Positions 1 through 8,081 of a DNA stretch of 33,739 nt are shown here, piece by piece. Each line of letters opens with the position of its first letter. The first letter of the stretch is position 1. The notes beneath the pieces were generated by a model. The model saw only the letters and a program-made list of their open reading frames with translations, had not been told where the DNA came from and did not search any database. This stretch comes from CALAGJ01 sp964293305 (GTDB taxonomy: Bacteria; Bacteroidota; Bacteroidia; Chitinophagales; Chitinophagaceae): the NCBI GenBank assembly GCA_964293305.1, contig CAXYYO010000037.1, positions 1 to 33,739 of the forward strand, given 5' to 3'. Made by a program: the position numbers and the translations under genes.

Positions 1-23
1 TTAATGTTACTTTCATTTTCTTA

Positions 24-422
24 TCAGTTAAATAAATTATCAATTGAAGCCCTTTTGATGATGGTACGACTGCCCAGCTTTGCCACCGGCAAACGGTTAC
101 TTTTTATCATCCGTTGAATGGTCCATCTACTTGCACCCAAAAGGGTAGCAACTTCCAGTATGCTTAAAAATTCTTTCTCTCTTAAATTAGTGTGATTACC
201 TGCTATCGGATTGGATAGGGTTTCAGTAGCAACTACTGGAGTAGGGGAAACAATTTTGCTTTGTTGGTTCTTAAATTCTGCGTTTACCTTTTCTTCTCGT
301 TTGGTTTTCTTGTAGGCTGCACTATTGCATTTATGGCCACAATACTTCGTTGTGGTCTTTTGGGCTATGAAAGCCTTACCACAATGATTACAGAATTTAG
401 GAAGTTTAATTGTACTACTCAT
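24..422 (-). CDS. Zinc-finger plus excisionase-like helix-turn-helix protein
   Basis: The 132-residue product has two parts. Residues 8-35 hold a Cys4 cluster (C11, C14, C28, C32) that looks like a small zinc finger. Residues 85-132 form a MerR/excisionase-type winged helix of the HTH_17 kind, with the usual order of a helix around LEVATLLG, a recognition helix around SRWTIQRMI and a wing ending in a LAKLG-like strand. A basic, low-complexity linker joins them. Proteins of this kind in Bacteroidota often sit next to tyrosine integrases and act in excision or as small regulators. No integrase is visible here, but the gene points off the left edge, where one could lie. It starts two bases from an array of phased repeats that may be its binding sites. 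The DNA-binding fold is well supported; the exact role is inferred from context. Confidence 0.8.
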   Translation of the reverse strand: MSSTIKLPKFCNHCGKAFIAQKTTTKYCGHKCNSAAYKKTKREEKVNAEFKNQQSKIVSPTPVVATETLSNPIAGNHTNLREKEFLSILEVATLLGASRWTIQRMIKSNRLPVAKLGSRTIIKRASIDNLFN

Positions 423-472
423 TTGTTGCTACTTGTTGCAGTATGTTGCTGGGTGGTGCTACTTGGTGCATT
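423..472. repeat. Five tandem 10-bp units with TGnTGC core, next to the HTH gene start
   Basis: TGnTGC occurs at 424, 434, 444, 454 and 464, exactly 10 bp apart, so all copies face the same side of the helix. The first three are TGTTGC and the last two TGGTGC. The array directly abuts the start codon of the HTH gene at 422. The spacing suggests cooperative protein binding, for example an autoregulatory operator or excisionase/integrase sites. The repeats are seen directly; the function is inferred. Confidence 0.75.
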
Positions 473-503
473 ATTTCGCCTGACTTACATCAAACTGATA
501 TGT

Positions 504-574
504 GGGCAACAAAATAGCCAATTGGGCAACAACTGGGCAACAAATATAAGTAAAAAAGTAGAGTTGGGCAACAA
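504..574. repeat. Four GGGCAACAA repeats (possible arm-type sites)
   Basis: GGGCAACAA occurs at 504-512, 524-532, 535-543 and 566-574. Its core GCAACA is the reverse complement of the TGTTGC core of the neighbouring 10-bp array, so the two arrays face each other across a short gap. The nearest copy ends about 67 bp from the mnmE stop codon. This arrangement resembles arm-type integrase sites beside a core attachment site, but no integrase is visible in the window. Confidence 0.7.
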
Positions 575-640
575 AAAAGAGAAAGAAAAGTGTACTGAAA
601 CTCAACAAAAACAGGCACTTAACAAACAAAAGAAAGTAAA

Positions 641-658
641 TTACTTTCCGATACAAAA
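641..658 (-). other. Candidate integration core site at the 3' end of mnmE
   Basis: These 18 bases encode the last five residues of MnmE (FCIGK) plus the stop. The same 3'-terminal 18 bp of mnmE (trmE/thdF) is the established attachment site of Salmonella genomic island 1 and relatives in Gammaproteobacteria. Here it is followed at once by short-repeat arrays and an excisionase-like gene. No second copy was seen in the window; if the element is real, the other copy would lie beyond the left edge. Confidence 0.35.
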
Positions 659-2044
659 CTTTCCAAATATTGTTCCCAATATATCTCTATCATGCAAAAT
701 TTCTCCGGTTATGGCTCCAAGTGCATCTAATGCAATTCTTATATCCAGTGAAAGCATATCACCGGTAATTTGAGCAGTAAGACCTTGTTGTACTTGTAGA
801 AGCGCCTGCTCACAATCCATAAGTGCTGCGTAATGTCGGGCATTAACAACAATTGTTTTTTCTGTATTAATTTTTTCTGTTAGCACCAATTTGGGAAGCC
901 ATTCTTTTAGTTGCTCAATGTTAATTCTATGCAATGCATCTATTTCAAAAATGGTAACTGTTTGTCCTAAAACTGACTTTAAGTCCAATAACAATTTATC
1001 TAATACATCCTGCTCCACCAAGTCCAACTTGTTTGCAATCAATACTACCTTTTGATTTCCTGTACTTAGTTTTAATATATCAGTTGATACTTCTTCGGCT
1101 GTAGAGAGTGAGGCATCAAATAAGTAAAGTAAGATAACTGCGGTTTCTATTTTTTCAAATGTTTTATTGATACCCATTTGCTCTACCATATCTGTGGCTT
1201 TGCGAATACCTGCCGTATCTGTTAGCCTGAATACAATTCCATCTAAAATTAGTTTCTCTTCAATAGTATCACGAGTGGTGCCGGCAATTGCTGTTACGAT
1301 TGCCCGCTCTTCATTTAATAAAGCATTAAGTAGTGTGCTTTTCCCCGCATTTGGTCTGCCTGCAATTACAACGGATACTCCTTGTTTAAGAATATTGCCA
1401 AGTTTAAATGATGCTGATAATTGGTTTGTTTCAGAAAGAATAGAAGCTATTAATTTTTCCAGCGCATTTCGATCAGCAAACTCTACATCTTCCTGACTAA
1501 AATCTAATTCTAATTCTATAAGTGCTGCAAACTCGATGAGTTGTTGACGAAGTTTTTTTATGTCATTACTAAATCCACCACGCATTTGTTTTAGAGCAGT
1601 ATCTCTCACGGCTGCGCTTTCGGAGGCAATTAAATCTGCTACTGCCTCTGCTTGACTTAAATCTTTTTTACCATTCAGAAAAGCTCTTTGTGTAAATTCT
1701 CCGGGTAATGCTGGTCTGGCCCCTTTTGTATAAATTAAATGTAGCACTTCCTGTAAAATATAGGATGATCCGTGACAACTTATTTCAACAACATCTTCAC
1801 CTGTATAAGATGAAGGGTTCTTGAAAATAGAAACTACTACCTCATCCACAATTTTATTTTGATGTTTAATAAAGCCTACATGCAAAGTATGGCTATCTAC
1901 TTTTGTTATATCTCTTGAAAAAAAAGTATTGATTATTTGAATAGCGTCTTTCCCAGAAATTCTAATAACTCCAAGCGCACCTACGCCCTGTGGTGTGGCC
2001 AAAGCTGCTATTGTATCATCCCATTGAGTAAATAATGCGTTCAT
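641..2044 (-). CDS. mnmE: tRNA modification GTPase MnmE (TrmE)
   Basis: MnmE works with MnmG to install the 5-carboxymethylaminomethyl group on the wobble uridine of certain tRNAs, using GTP and a folate one-carbon unit. The 467-residue product is full length. It has an N-terminal tetrahydrofolate-binding domain (about 1-120), a helical domain, and an inserted G domain with Walker A GRPNAGKS at 229-236, TTRD at 256-259, DTAG at 276-279 and NKLD at 338-341. It ends in the conserved FCIGK (463-467) with catalytic Cys464. It lies 9 bp downstream of the ABC exporter on the same strand, so the two are probably co-transcribed. Its 3' end abuts a possible mobile element but the coding end is intact. 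Identification is secure. Confidence 0.97.
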   Translation of the reverse strand: MNALFTQWDDTIAALATPQGVGALGVIRISGKDAIQIINTFFSRDITKVDSHTLHVGFIKHQNKIVDEVVVSIFKNPSSYTGEDVVEISCHGSSYILQEVLHLIYTKGARPALPGEFTQRAFLNGKKDLSQAEAVADLIASESAAVRDTALKQMRGGFSNDIKKLRQQLIEFAALIELELDFSQEDVEFADRNALEKLIASILSETNQLSASFKLGNILKQGVSVVIAGRPNAGKSTLLNALLNEERAIVTAIAGTTRDTIEEKLILDGIVFRLTDTAGIRKATDMVEQMGINKTFEKIETAVILLYLFDASLSTAEEVSTDILKLSTGNQKVVLIANKLDLVEQDVLDKLLLDLKSVLGQTVTIFEIDALHRINIEQLKEWLPKLVLTEKINTEKTIVVNARHYAALMDCEQALLQVQQGLTAQITGDMLSLDIRIALDALGAITGEILHDRDILGTIFGKFCIGK

Positions 2045-2053
2045 AATATTTGC

Positions 2054-3880
2054 TTAAATCAAAATGGGTTTTGTTTCAAACTGTTGATGAAATAATTTAG
2101 CATAATTTCCATTCAATGCTAATAATGATTCATGAGTGCCAAATTCTTTTATTTCTCCTGCATCTAAAACTATTATCATGTCAGCTTTTCTTATGGTAGT
2201 TAATCTATGTGCTATCACTATGGAAGTTCTGCCAGATACTAATTTTTCAATAGCATCTTGAATTAGTTTTTCACTTTCATTATCTATGGATGATGTGGCT
2301 TCATCTAAGATAAGTATGGAAGGATTGTATAAAATTGCTCTTATAAACGAGATAAGTTGCCGCTGTCCAAGACTTAAAGTATTACCACGCTCCATCACAT
2401 TATAGTCATAACCACCCGGCAGCCTTAAAATAAATTCGTGTACACCTATAATCTTTGCAGCTTCATATACTTTTTCCTTATCAATTTCTTGATCATGGAG
2501 TGTAATATTGTCCATTACAGAACCGGAAAAAAGAAACACATCCTGTAAGACGATTGCTATATGGCTTCGCAAAAATTCCAAGGGAAAAGATTGAATAGGA
2601 ATATCATCAATTGTTATACTTCCTTGCTGTATTGGGTATAGCCGATTTAACACGCCAGTTATTGAAGTTTTTCCACTACCTGTATGTCCCACAAGGGCAA
2701 TCATTTTGCCGGCAGGTGCATAAAATGATATATTTTTTAAAACAGGTAAACCTGGCTGGTAATGCATCCAAACATTTTCAAATTTGATATCTCCTTTTAG
2801 ATTGTCAGGAGTTGTAGTGCCAATATCTTCGGTTACATCAGGATTGTCCAAGACCTTACATACCCGTTCCCCTGCAATTAATCCCATTTGCAATACATTA
2901 AATTTATCTGCAATAACTCGCAGCGGTCGAAATATCTGATTTAGATATAATGTAAATGCTACCAGTGTGCCTGCAAGATTTCCTTCTGCAATATTCGAAT
3001 CTCTATATGCTATTCTCCATACTAAAAGACCCAAAGAAAATGCAAGTATGATTTCTACAATCGGGAAAAAAACTGAGTAGGCAAATATCGATTTGATATT
3101 AGCTATTTTATGTTTCCTATTAATGTCTTTAAATTTTGAAAACTCCCGATCTTCGGCATTAAATGCCTGTACAATACCCATACCTGTTATATGTTCTTGT
3201 ACAAAAGCGTTTAGAGATGCCACAGCATTGCGCACTTGTATAAAACTCTTGTTTACACTTTCTTTAAAATACCATGTTGCAATCAGCATGATTGGAAATG
3301 GAATTAAAGCAATAAGAGTAAGATACCAGTTTGTAAAAAACATGGTGACCAATACAGCTATTATGGAAAGCAAATCTGCCAATATTGCTATAAAGCCATC
3401 TGTAAAAATATCGTTTATACTTTCAATATCATTGATGGTTCTTGTGGTTAAAGTACCTATGGGTGTGTTGTCAAACTGCTTGAGATTCAAGCGCAGTATC
3501 TTGTCAAAAATGGATACTCGCATATCTTTTACAACCCTTTGGCCAAGTGCCGCAGTGGCAAATGAAAATATAAAGCGAAGGACAGTTTCTATTAAAATAA
3601 ATACCATTTGAAATATGGTAATGTAAAATATGAATTGAACAACGTCAGTCCAATCTGCTTCCGCAAAAAAGGGTTTTACATACCAAGGAGCATCTAAAGT
3701 TTTACCTGTTGCTTTATCTACTGTAAGCTGTATAAGAAATGGACGTAGTGGTGTAATGGCTGAAAGAAAAATAGCTAAACCTATGGCCAAGTAAAGCCTT
3801 TTCTGATATGGTTTTACAAAAACAAAAATTCGTTTCAGTACTACAATATCCAACCATTTCTTTTTATCCTTTTCACCCAT
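2054..3880 (-). CDS. ABC exporter, MsbA/multidrug type (fused membrane and ATPase domains)
   Basis: This 608-residue half-transporter should homodimerise in the inner membrane and export lipids or drugs; the substrate cannot be read from sequence. Residues 1-330 are the six-helix membrane domain. The ATPase domain follows, with Walker A GHTGSGKT at 398-405, Q-loop Gln446, signature LSLGQ at 502-506, Walker B ILILDE at 522-527 and the switch His558. The signature has Leu where LSGGQ has the first Gly, a common tolerated change. An in-frame Met lies upstream at 3946 (630 residues). The start at 3880 is preferred because it gives the usual family length and because a -7-like box, TAACTTCG, lies at 3896-3889, between the two candidates. 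It is tandem with mnmE (9 bp gap). Confidence 0.93.
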   Translation of the reverse strand: MGEKDKKKWLDIVVLKRIFVFVKPYQKRLYLAIGLAIFLSAITPLRPFLIQLTVDKATGKTLDAPWYVKPFFAEADWTDVVQFIFYITIFQMVFILIETVLRFIFSFATAALGQRVVKDMRVSIFDKILRLNLKQFDNTPIGTLTTRTINDIESINDIFTDGFIAILADLLSIIAVLVTMFFTNWYLTLIALIPFPIMLIATWYFKESVNKSFIQVRNAVASLNAFVQEHITGMGIVQAFNAEDREFSKFKDINRKHKIANIKSIFAYSVFFPIVEIILAFSLGLLVWRIAYRDSNIAEGNLAGTLVAFTLYLNQIFRPLRVIADKFNVLQMGLIAGERVCKVLDNPDVTEDIGTTTPDNLKGDIKFENVWMHYQPGLPVLKNISFYAPAGKMIALVGHTGSGKTSITGVLNRLYPIQQGSITIDDIPIQSFPLEFLRSHIAIVLQDVFLFSGSVMDNITLHDQEIDKEKVYEAAKIIGVHEFILRLPGGYDYNVMERGNTLSLGQRQLISFIRAILYNPSILILDEATSSIDNESEKLIQDAIEKLVSGRTSIVIAHRLTTIRKADMIIVLDAGEIKEFGTHESLLALNGNYAKLFHQQFETKPILI

Positions 3881-3888
3881 AAAGCAGG

Positions 3889-3896
3889 CGAAGTTA
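3889..3896 (-). promoter_or_regulatory. Candidate -7 box for the ABC exporter-mnmE unit
   Basis: Read on the minus strand, TAACTTCG resembles the Bacteroidota -7 element TAnnTTTG and matches the TACCTTCG/TATCTTCG forms seen elsewhere in this window. It lies 8 bp before the ATG at 3880, implying a very short leader. No clear -33 TTTG was found. Confidence 0.4.
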
Positions 3897-4011
3897 GGGA
3901 AAGCACCAATTATTTGGGAGGTGAATAGTACAGGCAGATACCTCAATACTCTTATAATCCTTCTGGGTTATAAGGCTGATTTAAGTATTACTCAAGAGGC
4001 TGACATGCCCA

Positions 4012-4767
4012 CTAAGGCTTAAATAATTGAATAGTATAATCCAAGAGTTTTTGAGATCCAAACTTGCCATGCCCCGGTACTACTATTTGCACACCGGGAT
4101 AGGTTAGTTTTACAAGTTCAACTGTGTGGGACCAACTCATAATATTTGCATCTCCCAAATATCCTTTGCTGGCTTTTATTTCCTTTATTAAACATCCGCC
4201 AAACAATATATTTTCACTCGGAAAGTACCCTATGATATTATCTTTAGTATGTCCTTCTCCAAAATACTTTGCTACAACTTTTTCATTTCCTATTTGCAAT
4301 AGCAAAGAATCTTTAAACCCATTTTTTGGTACAACTGCTCCATCTTTTTTTGCCAATTCTATGGTTTTTTCAAGGGCAAAAGATGGAATTTCTTTTGCGT
4401 GAAATGCAGCTAAACCTCCAATACAGTCATCATGAAAATGGGTGGGTACTACAGCATTTATGGTACAATGTAGTTTTTTAACTATCCAATCAATTAATAT
4501 ATGGGAAGCTGAATCATTTGTAGGAGTATCAAATACGATAGCTTGCTGATTATTTGTTACTATCAAACCATTGCAGGGCACATATCCAAAATCTTGCGTT
4601 TGCTTATATGAAGTATGAACAAAGGCATTTTCTGAAATTTGCGTTATTATCAAATCTTTATTAATTAATACTTCCTTTGAACTAATACGTACATCTTTAG
4701 GTAATTTACAATTTAGTTGGCAAATTGAAGTGAGTAGTAAAATAGCAACATATAGTGTTTTATTCAT
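4012..4767 (-). CDS. Subclass B1 metallo-beta-lactamase
   Basis: The 251-residue product has an N-terminal hydrophobic signal (about 1-20, with Cys16 and Cys20, so Sec or lipoprotein export is possible) and a complete B1 metallo-beta-lactamase core. All six expected zinc ligands are visible: His110, His112 and His173 for site 1, and Asp114, Cys192 and His233 for site 2. Lys195 sits three residues after Cys192, at the position that binds the beta-lactam carboxylate in B1 enzymes. The HFHDDCIGG, GEGHTKDN, LFGGC and PGHG blocks are typical of the CcrA/BlaB/IND group rather than of glyoxalase II or RNase Z. The position usually held by Asn233 in standard numbering appears to be Tyr202. The expected role is periplasmic hydrolysis of beta-lactams, possibly including carbapenems. 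It is a lone gene, 131 bp upstream of the ABC exporter start on the same strand. Confidence 0.88.
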   Translation of the reverse strand: MNKTLYVAILLLTSICQLNCKLPKDVRISSKEVLINKDLIITQISENAFVHTSYKQTQDFGYVPCNGLIVTNNQQAIVFDTPTNDSASHILIDWIVKKLHCTINAVVPTHFHDDCIGGLAAFHAKEIPSFALEKTIELAKKDGAVVPKNGFKDSLLLQIGNEKVVAKYFGEGHTKDNIIGYFPSENILFGGCLIKEIKASKGYLGDANIMSWSHTVELVKLTYPGVQIVVPGHGKFGSQKLLDYTIQLFKP

Positions 4768-4944
4768 TTGATACTATTCCTTTTTATTGTAAAATTAGGT
4801 TGTGATAAAATATCAGATGAAATATTTAAATAATTATTTTTTAGCTGCTTGCGCAGAATAACTAACACTACAAATTAGCATATCCTACCTAATATATTGC
4901 AATTTTCACCAGCAATTTCCATATTGAGTACAAGGAATACTATA

Positions 4945-4969
4945 TTTCGGATTATCATCCTTACCTTTG
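4945..4969 (+). promoter_or_regulatory. Candidate promoter of typA
   Basis: TACCTTTG at 4962-4969 fits the Bacteroidota -7 consensus TAnnTTTG. TTTC at 4945 is a weak match to the -33 TTTG but is closer than the usual 19-21 bp. It would give a leader of about 65 nt before typA. Confidence 0.5.
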
Positions 4970-5039
4970 CGCCGCCTAAAAATATTTACGCATCTATTTA
5001 GTATTGACTAATTTTTTTCAGGTGATTAAAAATTGAATT

Positions 5040-6851
5040 ATGGATATCAGAAATATTGCAATTATAGCACACGTTGACCATGGTAAAACAACCTTAGTTG
5101 ATAAAATTTTGCTTGCCACAAAGGTTTTTAGAGACAATCAAGAAACCGGAGAACTCATAATGGATAGTAATGACTTGGAGCGGGAAAGAGGTATTACCAT
5201 TTTTAGTAAAAATGCAGCAGTTACTTATAATGATGTTAAAATAAATGTTATTGACACACCTGGTCACGCAGATTTTGGTGGTGAAGTAGAGCGTGTACTC
5301 AAAATGGCCGATGGTGTTATTCTCTTGGTTGATGCTTTTGAAGGTCCAATGCCACAAACCAGATTTGTATTGCAAAAAGCATTGCAACTGAATTTGAAGC
5401 CAATAGTTGTTATCAATAAAGTGGACAAACCGAACTGCAGACCAGATGAAGTACATGATGCTGTTTTTGAATTATTCTTTAATTTGGATGCTACAGAGGA
5501 ACAATTAGATTTTCCAACCTATTATGGTAGTGGAAAGAATGGTTGGTTTAATGATAGCCTTACTCAATCTGAAAATATAACTCCACTCTTGGATGGCGTA
5601 CTGAAGTATGTGCCACCACCAACCATTTCGGAAGGCTTCTTGCAAATGCAAATAACCTCCTTAGATTATAGTAGTTTTCTTGGCCGTATTGCCATAGGCA
5701 AAGTATCAAGAGGAAATATTAAAGAAGGACAACCCATTACTCTTATGCAGACTGATGGCACACAAAAGAAAAGTAGGGTTAAGGAACTCTACATTTTTGA
5801 AGGTATGGGCAAGAAAAAAGTAACAGAAGTAATTGCCGGTGATTTATGTGCTGTAGTTGGTTTAGAGAATTTTAATATTGGAGATACCATTGCGGATGCG
5901 GAAAATCCAGAAGCATTACCAGTTATAAGTGTTGACGAACCAACAATGAATATGTTGTTTGGTATCAATAATTCTCCCTTTTTTGGTAGAGACGGAAAAT
6001 TTGTAACCAGCCGTCACCTTAGAGATCGTTTAATGAAAGAAACTGAAAAGAATCTTGCACTACGTGTAGAAGACAGTGATAGTGGTGATAGTTTTATAGT
6101 GTATGGTCGTGGCATTCTACATTTAGGGGTGCTGATAGAAACAATGCGCAGAGAGGGGTATGAACTTACAGTAGGACAACCTCAAGTTATTGTTAAAGAT
6201 ATTGAAGGTAAGAAATCAGAACCTTATGAAAATTTAGTGGTAGATGTACCACAAGAGTTTGCCAGTAAAGTTATTGATTTGGTAACCCGTCGTAAGGGTG
6301 AAATGCATGTAATGGAAACCAAAGGTGAAATGCAACACCTTGAGTTTGAAATACCAAGCCGTGGGCTAATAGGCCTCCGCACACAAATGCTTACTGCCAC
6401 CACCGGCGAAGCCGTAATGGCTCATCGGTTTACAGAATATAAACCTTGGAAAGGGCCAATTCCGGGAAGAAATAATGGCGTATTGCTGAGTAAATTTTCC
6501 GGTACAACTACAGGTTATAGTATAGACAAATTGCAAGATAGAGGAAGTTTCTTTGTGGACCCAGGAGAGGAAGTGTACATAGGTCAGATAATAGCAGAAA
6601 ATGTAAAACCCGGTGACCTTGTAGTAAATGGAAATGAAGGTAAAAAGCTTACAAATATGCGAGCCAGCGGTAGTGATGCAGCCACCAATATTGCCCCAAA
6701 ATTATTAATGACTTTGGAAGAATGTATGGAGTATATTCAACAGGATGAATGTATAGAAGTTACTCCAAATCATATACGCATGCGCAAAGTAATTTTAGAC
6801 GAAGACGAAAGAAAGAAACAATCTAAACGTATGCAGAGCGAGGCTGTATAG
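5040..6851 (+). CDS. typA: Ribosome-associated translational GTPase TypA/BipA
   Basis: TypA/BipA is an EF-G-like GTPase that binds the ribosome and helps 50S assembly and growth under stress. The 603-residue product has the usual family length. The G domain shows HVDHGKT at 11-17, RGITI at 50-54, DTPGH at 72-76 and NKVDK at 126-130, followed by a YGSGKNGW segment near 163 that occupies the G5 region. A beta-barrel domain, two alpha/beta domains and the TypA-specific C-terminal domain follow; the RGLIG segment and the MRASGSDAA segment near the C-terminus separate it from EF-G and LepA. It is transcribed alone, divergent from the metallo-beta-lactamase across 272 bp. Identification is secure. 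Confidence 0.97.
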   Translation: MDIRNIAIIAHVDHGKTTLVDKILLATKVFRDNQETGELIMDSNDLERERGITIFSKNAAVTYNDVKINVIDTPGHADFGGEVERVLKMADGVILLVDAFEGPMPQTRFVLQKALQLNLKPIVVINKVDKPNCRPDEVHDAVFELFFNLDATEEQLDFPTYYGSGKNGWFNDSLTQSENITPLLDGVLKYVPPPTISEGFLQMQITSLDYSSFLGRIAIGKVSRGNIKEGQPITLMQTDGTQKKSRVKELYIFEGMGKKKVTEVIAGDLCAVVGLENFNIGDTIADAENPEALPVISVDEPTMNMLFGINNSPFFGRDGKFVTSRHLRDRLMKETEKNLALRVEDSDSGDSFIVYGRGILHLGVLIETMRREGYELTVGQPQVIVKDIEGKKSEPYENLVVDVPQEFASKVIDLVTRRKGEMHVMETKGEMQHLEFEIPSRGLIGLRTQMLTATTGEAVMAHRFTEYKPWKGPIPGRNNGVLLSKFSGTTTGYSIDKLQDRGSFFVDPGEEVYIGQIIAENVKPGDLVVNGNEGKKLTNMRASGSDAATNIAPKLLMTLEECMEYIQQDECIEVTPNHIRMRKVILDEDERKKQSKRMQSEAV

Positions 6852-7522
6852 TTGTCAGTAAAAAAATAAGCATTTTAATTTATTGCTATTTCGATAATCG
6901 AAATGCTAGGCACGATTTTGTTGTGCAAAAAATAATATTTCCAATAGATTACACTGAAACTGTTGCTAAAATGGTGCACATGTACTTATATGTTTTGTGA
7001 GCATTGCCTTAGGTATTGCAATAAAAATCATAGGCTTCTCAGATACTGCAAATATTACATTATTTAAATGTGGGGAACCATGTCTTTAAAATAGCAATTT
7101 TAGAATATAAAATTCGAAGAAAAATATCTATAGGATTGGAGTACAATTGAAGAAAAATTATCTATTTGCCCTGCATTAAAAATGCAGCGATTAAAAATAT
7201 CTGCCATAACATTGTTGGTGAAGACTCAAAATGATTTATGTTTTAAAAAAAGCAGTATCATATCTGTAAGCCTATAGGCTAGAAAACCTGCAGTTCTAGT
7301 TTGGAATTTGAAAATAAATTGGTGCCTTATGAACTACGCACTCAATGTCTTTTCCTTAAGGATAAAGAAACCCCTGATTAGTAAAAAGAATCAAAAAAGA
7401 AATCGCAGAATTTAGATTGGTAGTGCAAGCATATTTTTTTGTATTTGCTTTACTTACTATTGCATTTTTGAGGAATATGTTAATCATCAGGTGATAAATA
7501 TGTCAATATCCGAAAATTAATT
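6852..7522. other. 670-bp AT-rich gap with several inverted repeats
   Basis: No convincing gene or RNA gene was seen. It holds four inverted repeats: ATTTCGAT and its complement around one base at 6888-6904; CTGCATT and its complement at 7171-7187; the perfect 12-base palindrome AGCCTATAGGCT at 7269-7280; and CTAGAA/TTCTAG at 7279-7299. The first could be an operator or weak terminator after typA. Frequent stops in all frames argue against a recent pseudogene. Confidence 0.5.
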
Positions 7523-8065
7523 ATGAGTGATCTAAGCATTTCAATTGTGCCCAACCAGTCTATTTATCAAGACAAAAAAAATAAGTCAATAGAAATTTTA
7601 GATTGGCTGGTTTCCTTAGACATTGTTAAGCCTAATCTTTCAGAATGCGTTCTTGGTGCAAATGAAGGTTATGCAATTTCTAACGGGGCAAAATTAGTAG
7701 TTGTAGATCCAGAGTATTTACCTTTTAATTTAGTAACAAATGGGCTTGAGATCATAACAGACCGTGAAGTTTTTCATACAGGAATAAATGGTATTGAAGA
7801 GCTTATTTGTCCAAATTGCAAGCAAAATATAATATCAGAAGATTGGGATTTCTTGAATGAATGGGGTTACAATACAAGTAACAATTTAACCTGTCCTTTC
7901 TGCAATATTGCTGCAGACATTAATCAATTTAAGTTTACACCTGTATGGGGATTTAGTGATTTTGGATTTACGTTTTGGAATTGGTCTAACTTGACAGATG
8001 AATTTGTTGAAGCATTTGAACAGAAGTTAGGTTGCAGCATTAAATTAGTTCATACACGGATTTGA
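7523..8065 (+). CDS. Zinc-ribbon protein of unknown function
   Basis: I do not recognise a characterised family for this 180-residue protein. It appears soluble, with no signal peptide or membrane segment. A central CxxC pair at about residues 96-99 and another CxxC at about 124-127 together form a probable zinc ribbon. The N-terminal part is acidic and alpha/beta-like; the C-terminal part is rich in Trp and Phe (WGFSDFGFTFWNW). It stands alone between a 670 bp gap and a GC-rich structured element, an accessory-type position. Coding is supported by a clean reading frame and non-random composition. An immunity or stress-type role is possible but nothing in the sequence shows it. Confidence 0.75.
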   Translation: MSDLSISIVPNQSIYQDKKNKSIEILDWLVSLDIVKPNLSECVLGANEGYAISNGAKLVVVDPEYLPFNLVTNGLEIITDREVFHTGINGIEELICPNCKQNIISEDWDFLNEWGYNTSNNLTCPFCNIAADINQFKFTPVWGFSDFGFTFWNWSNLTDEFVEAFEQKLGCSIKLVHTRI

Positions 8066-8081
8066 CAATCACTTATTGAAT

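Noticed and set aside
7..14. TTACTTTC near the left edge, matching the first 8 bases of the candidate mnmE attachment core.
   Set aside because: Only 8 of 18 bases match and the rest diverge; chance similarity in AT-rich DNA.
261..773. A plus-strand open frame of 170 codons across the repeat arrays and the mnmE 3' end.
   Set aside because: It overlaps the HTH gene and mnmE antisense, and its composition is a by-product of the repeats.
1167..1496. A 109-codon plus-strand frame inside mnmE.
   Set aside because: It lies fully antisense to the conserved MnmE G domain and matches no family I recognise.
3093..3611. A 172-codon plus-strand frame inside the ABC exporter gene.
   Set aside because: It is a shadow of the membrane domain coding strand, with no independent start signal.
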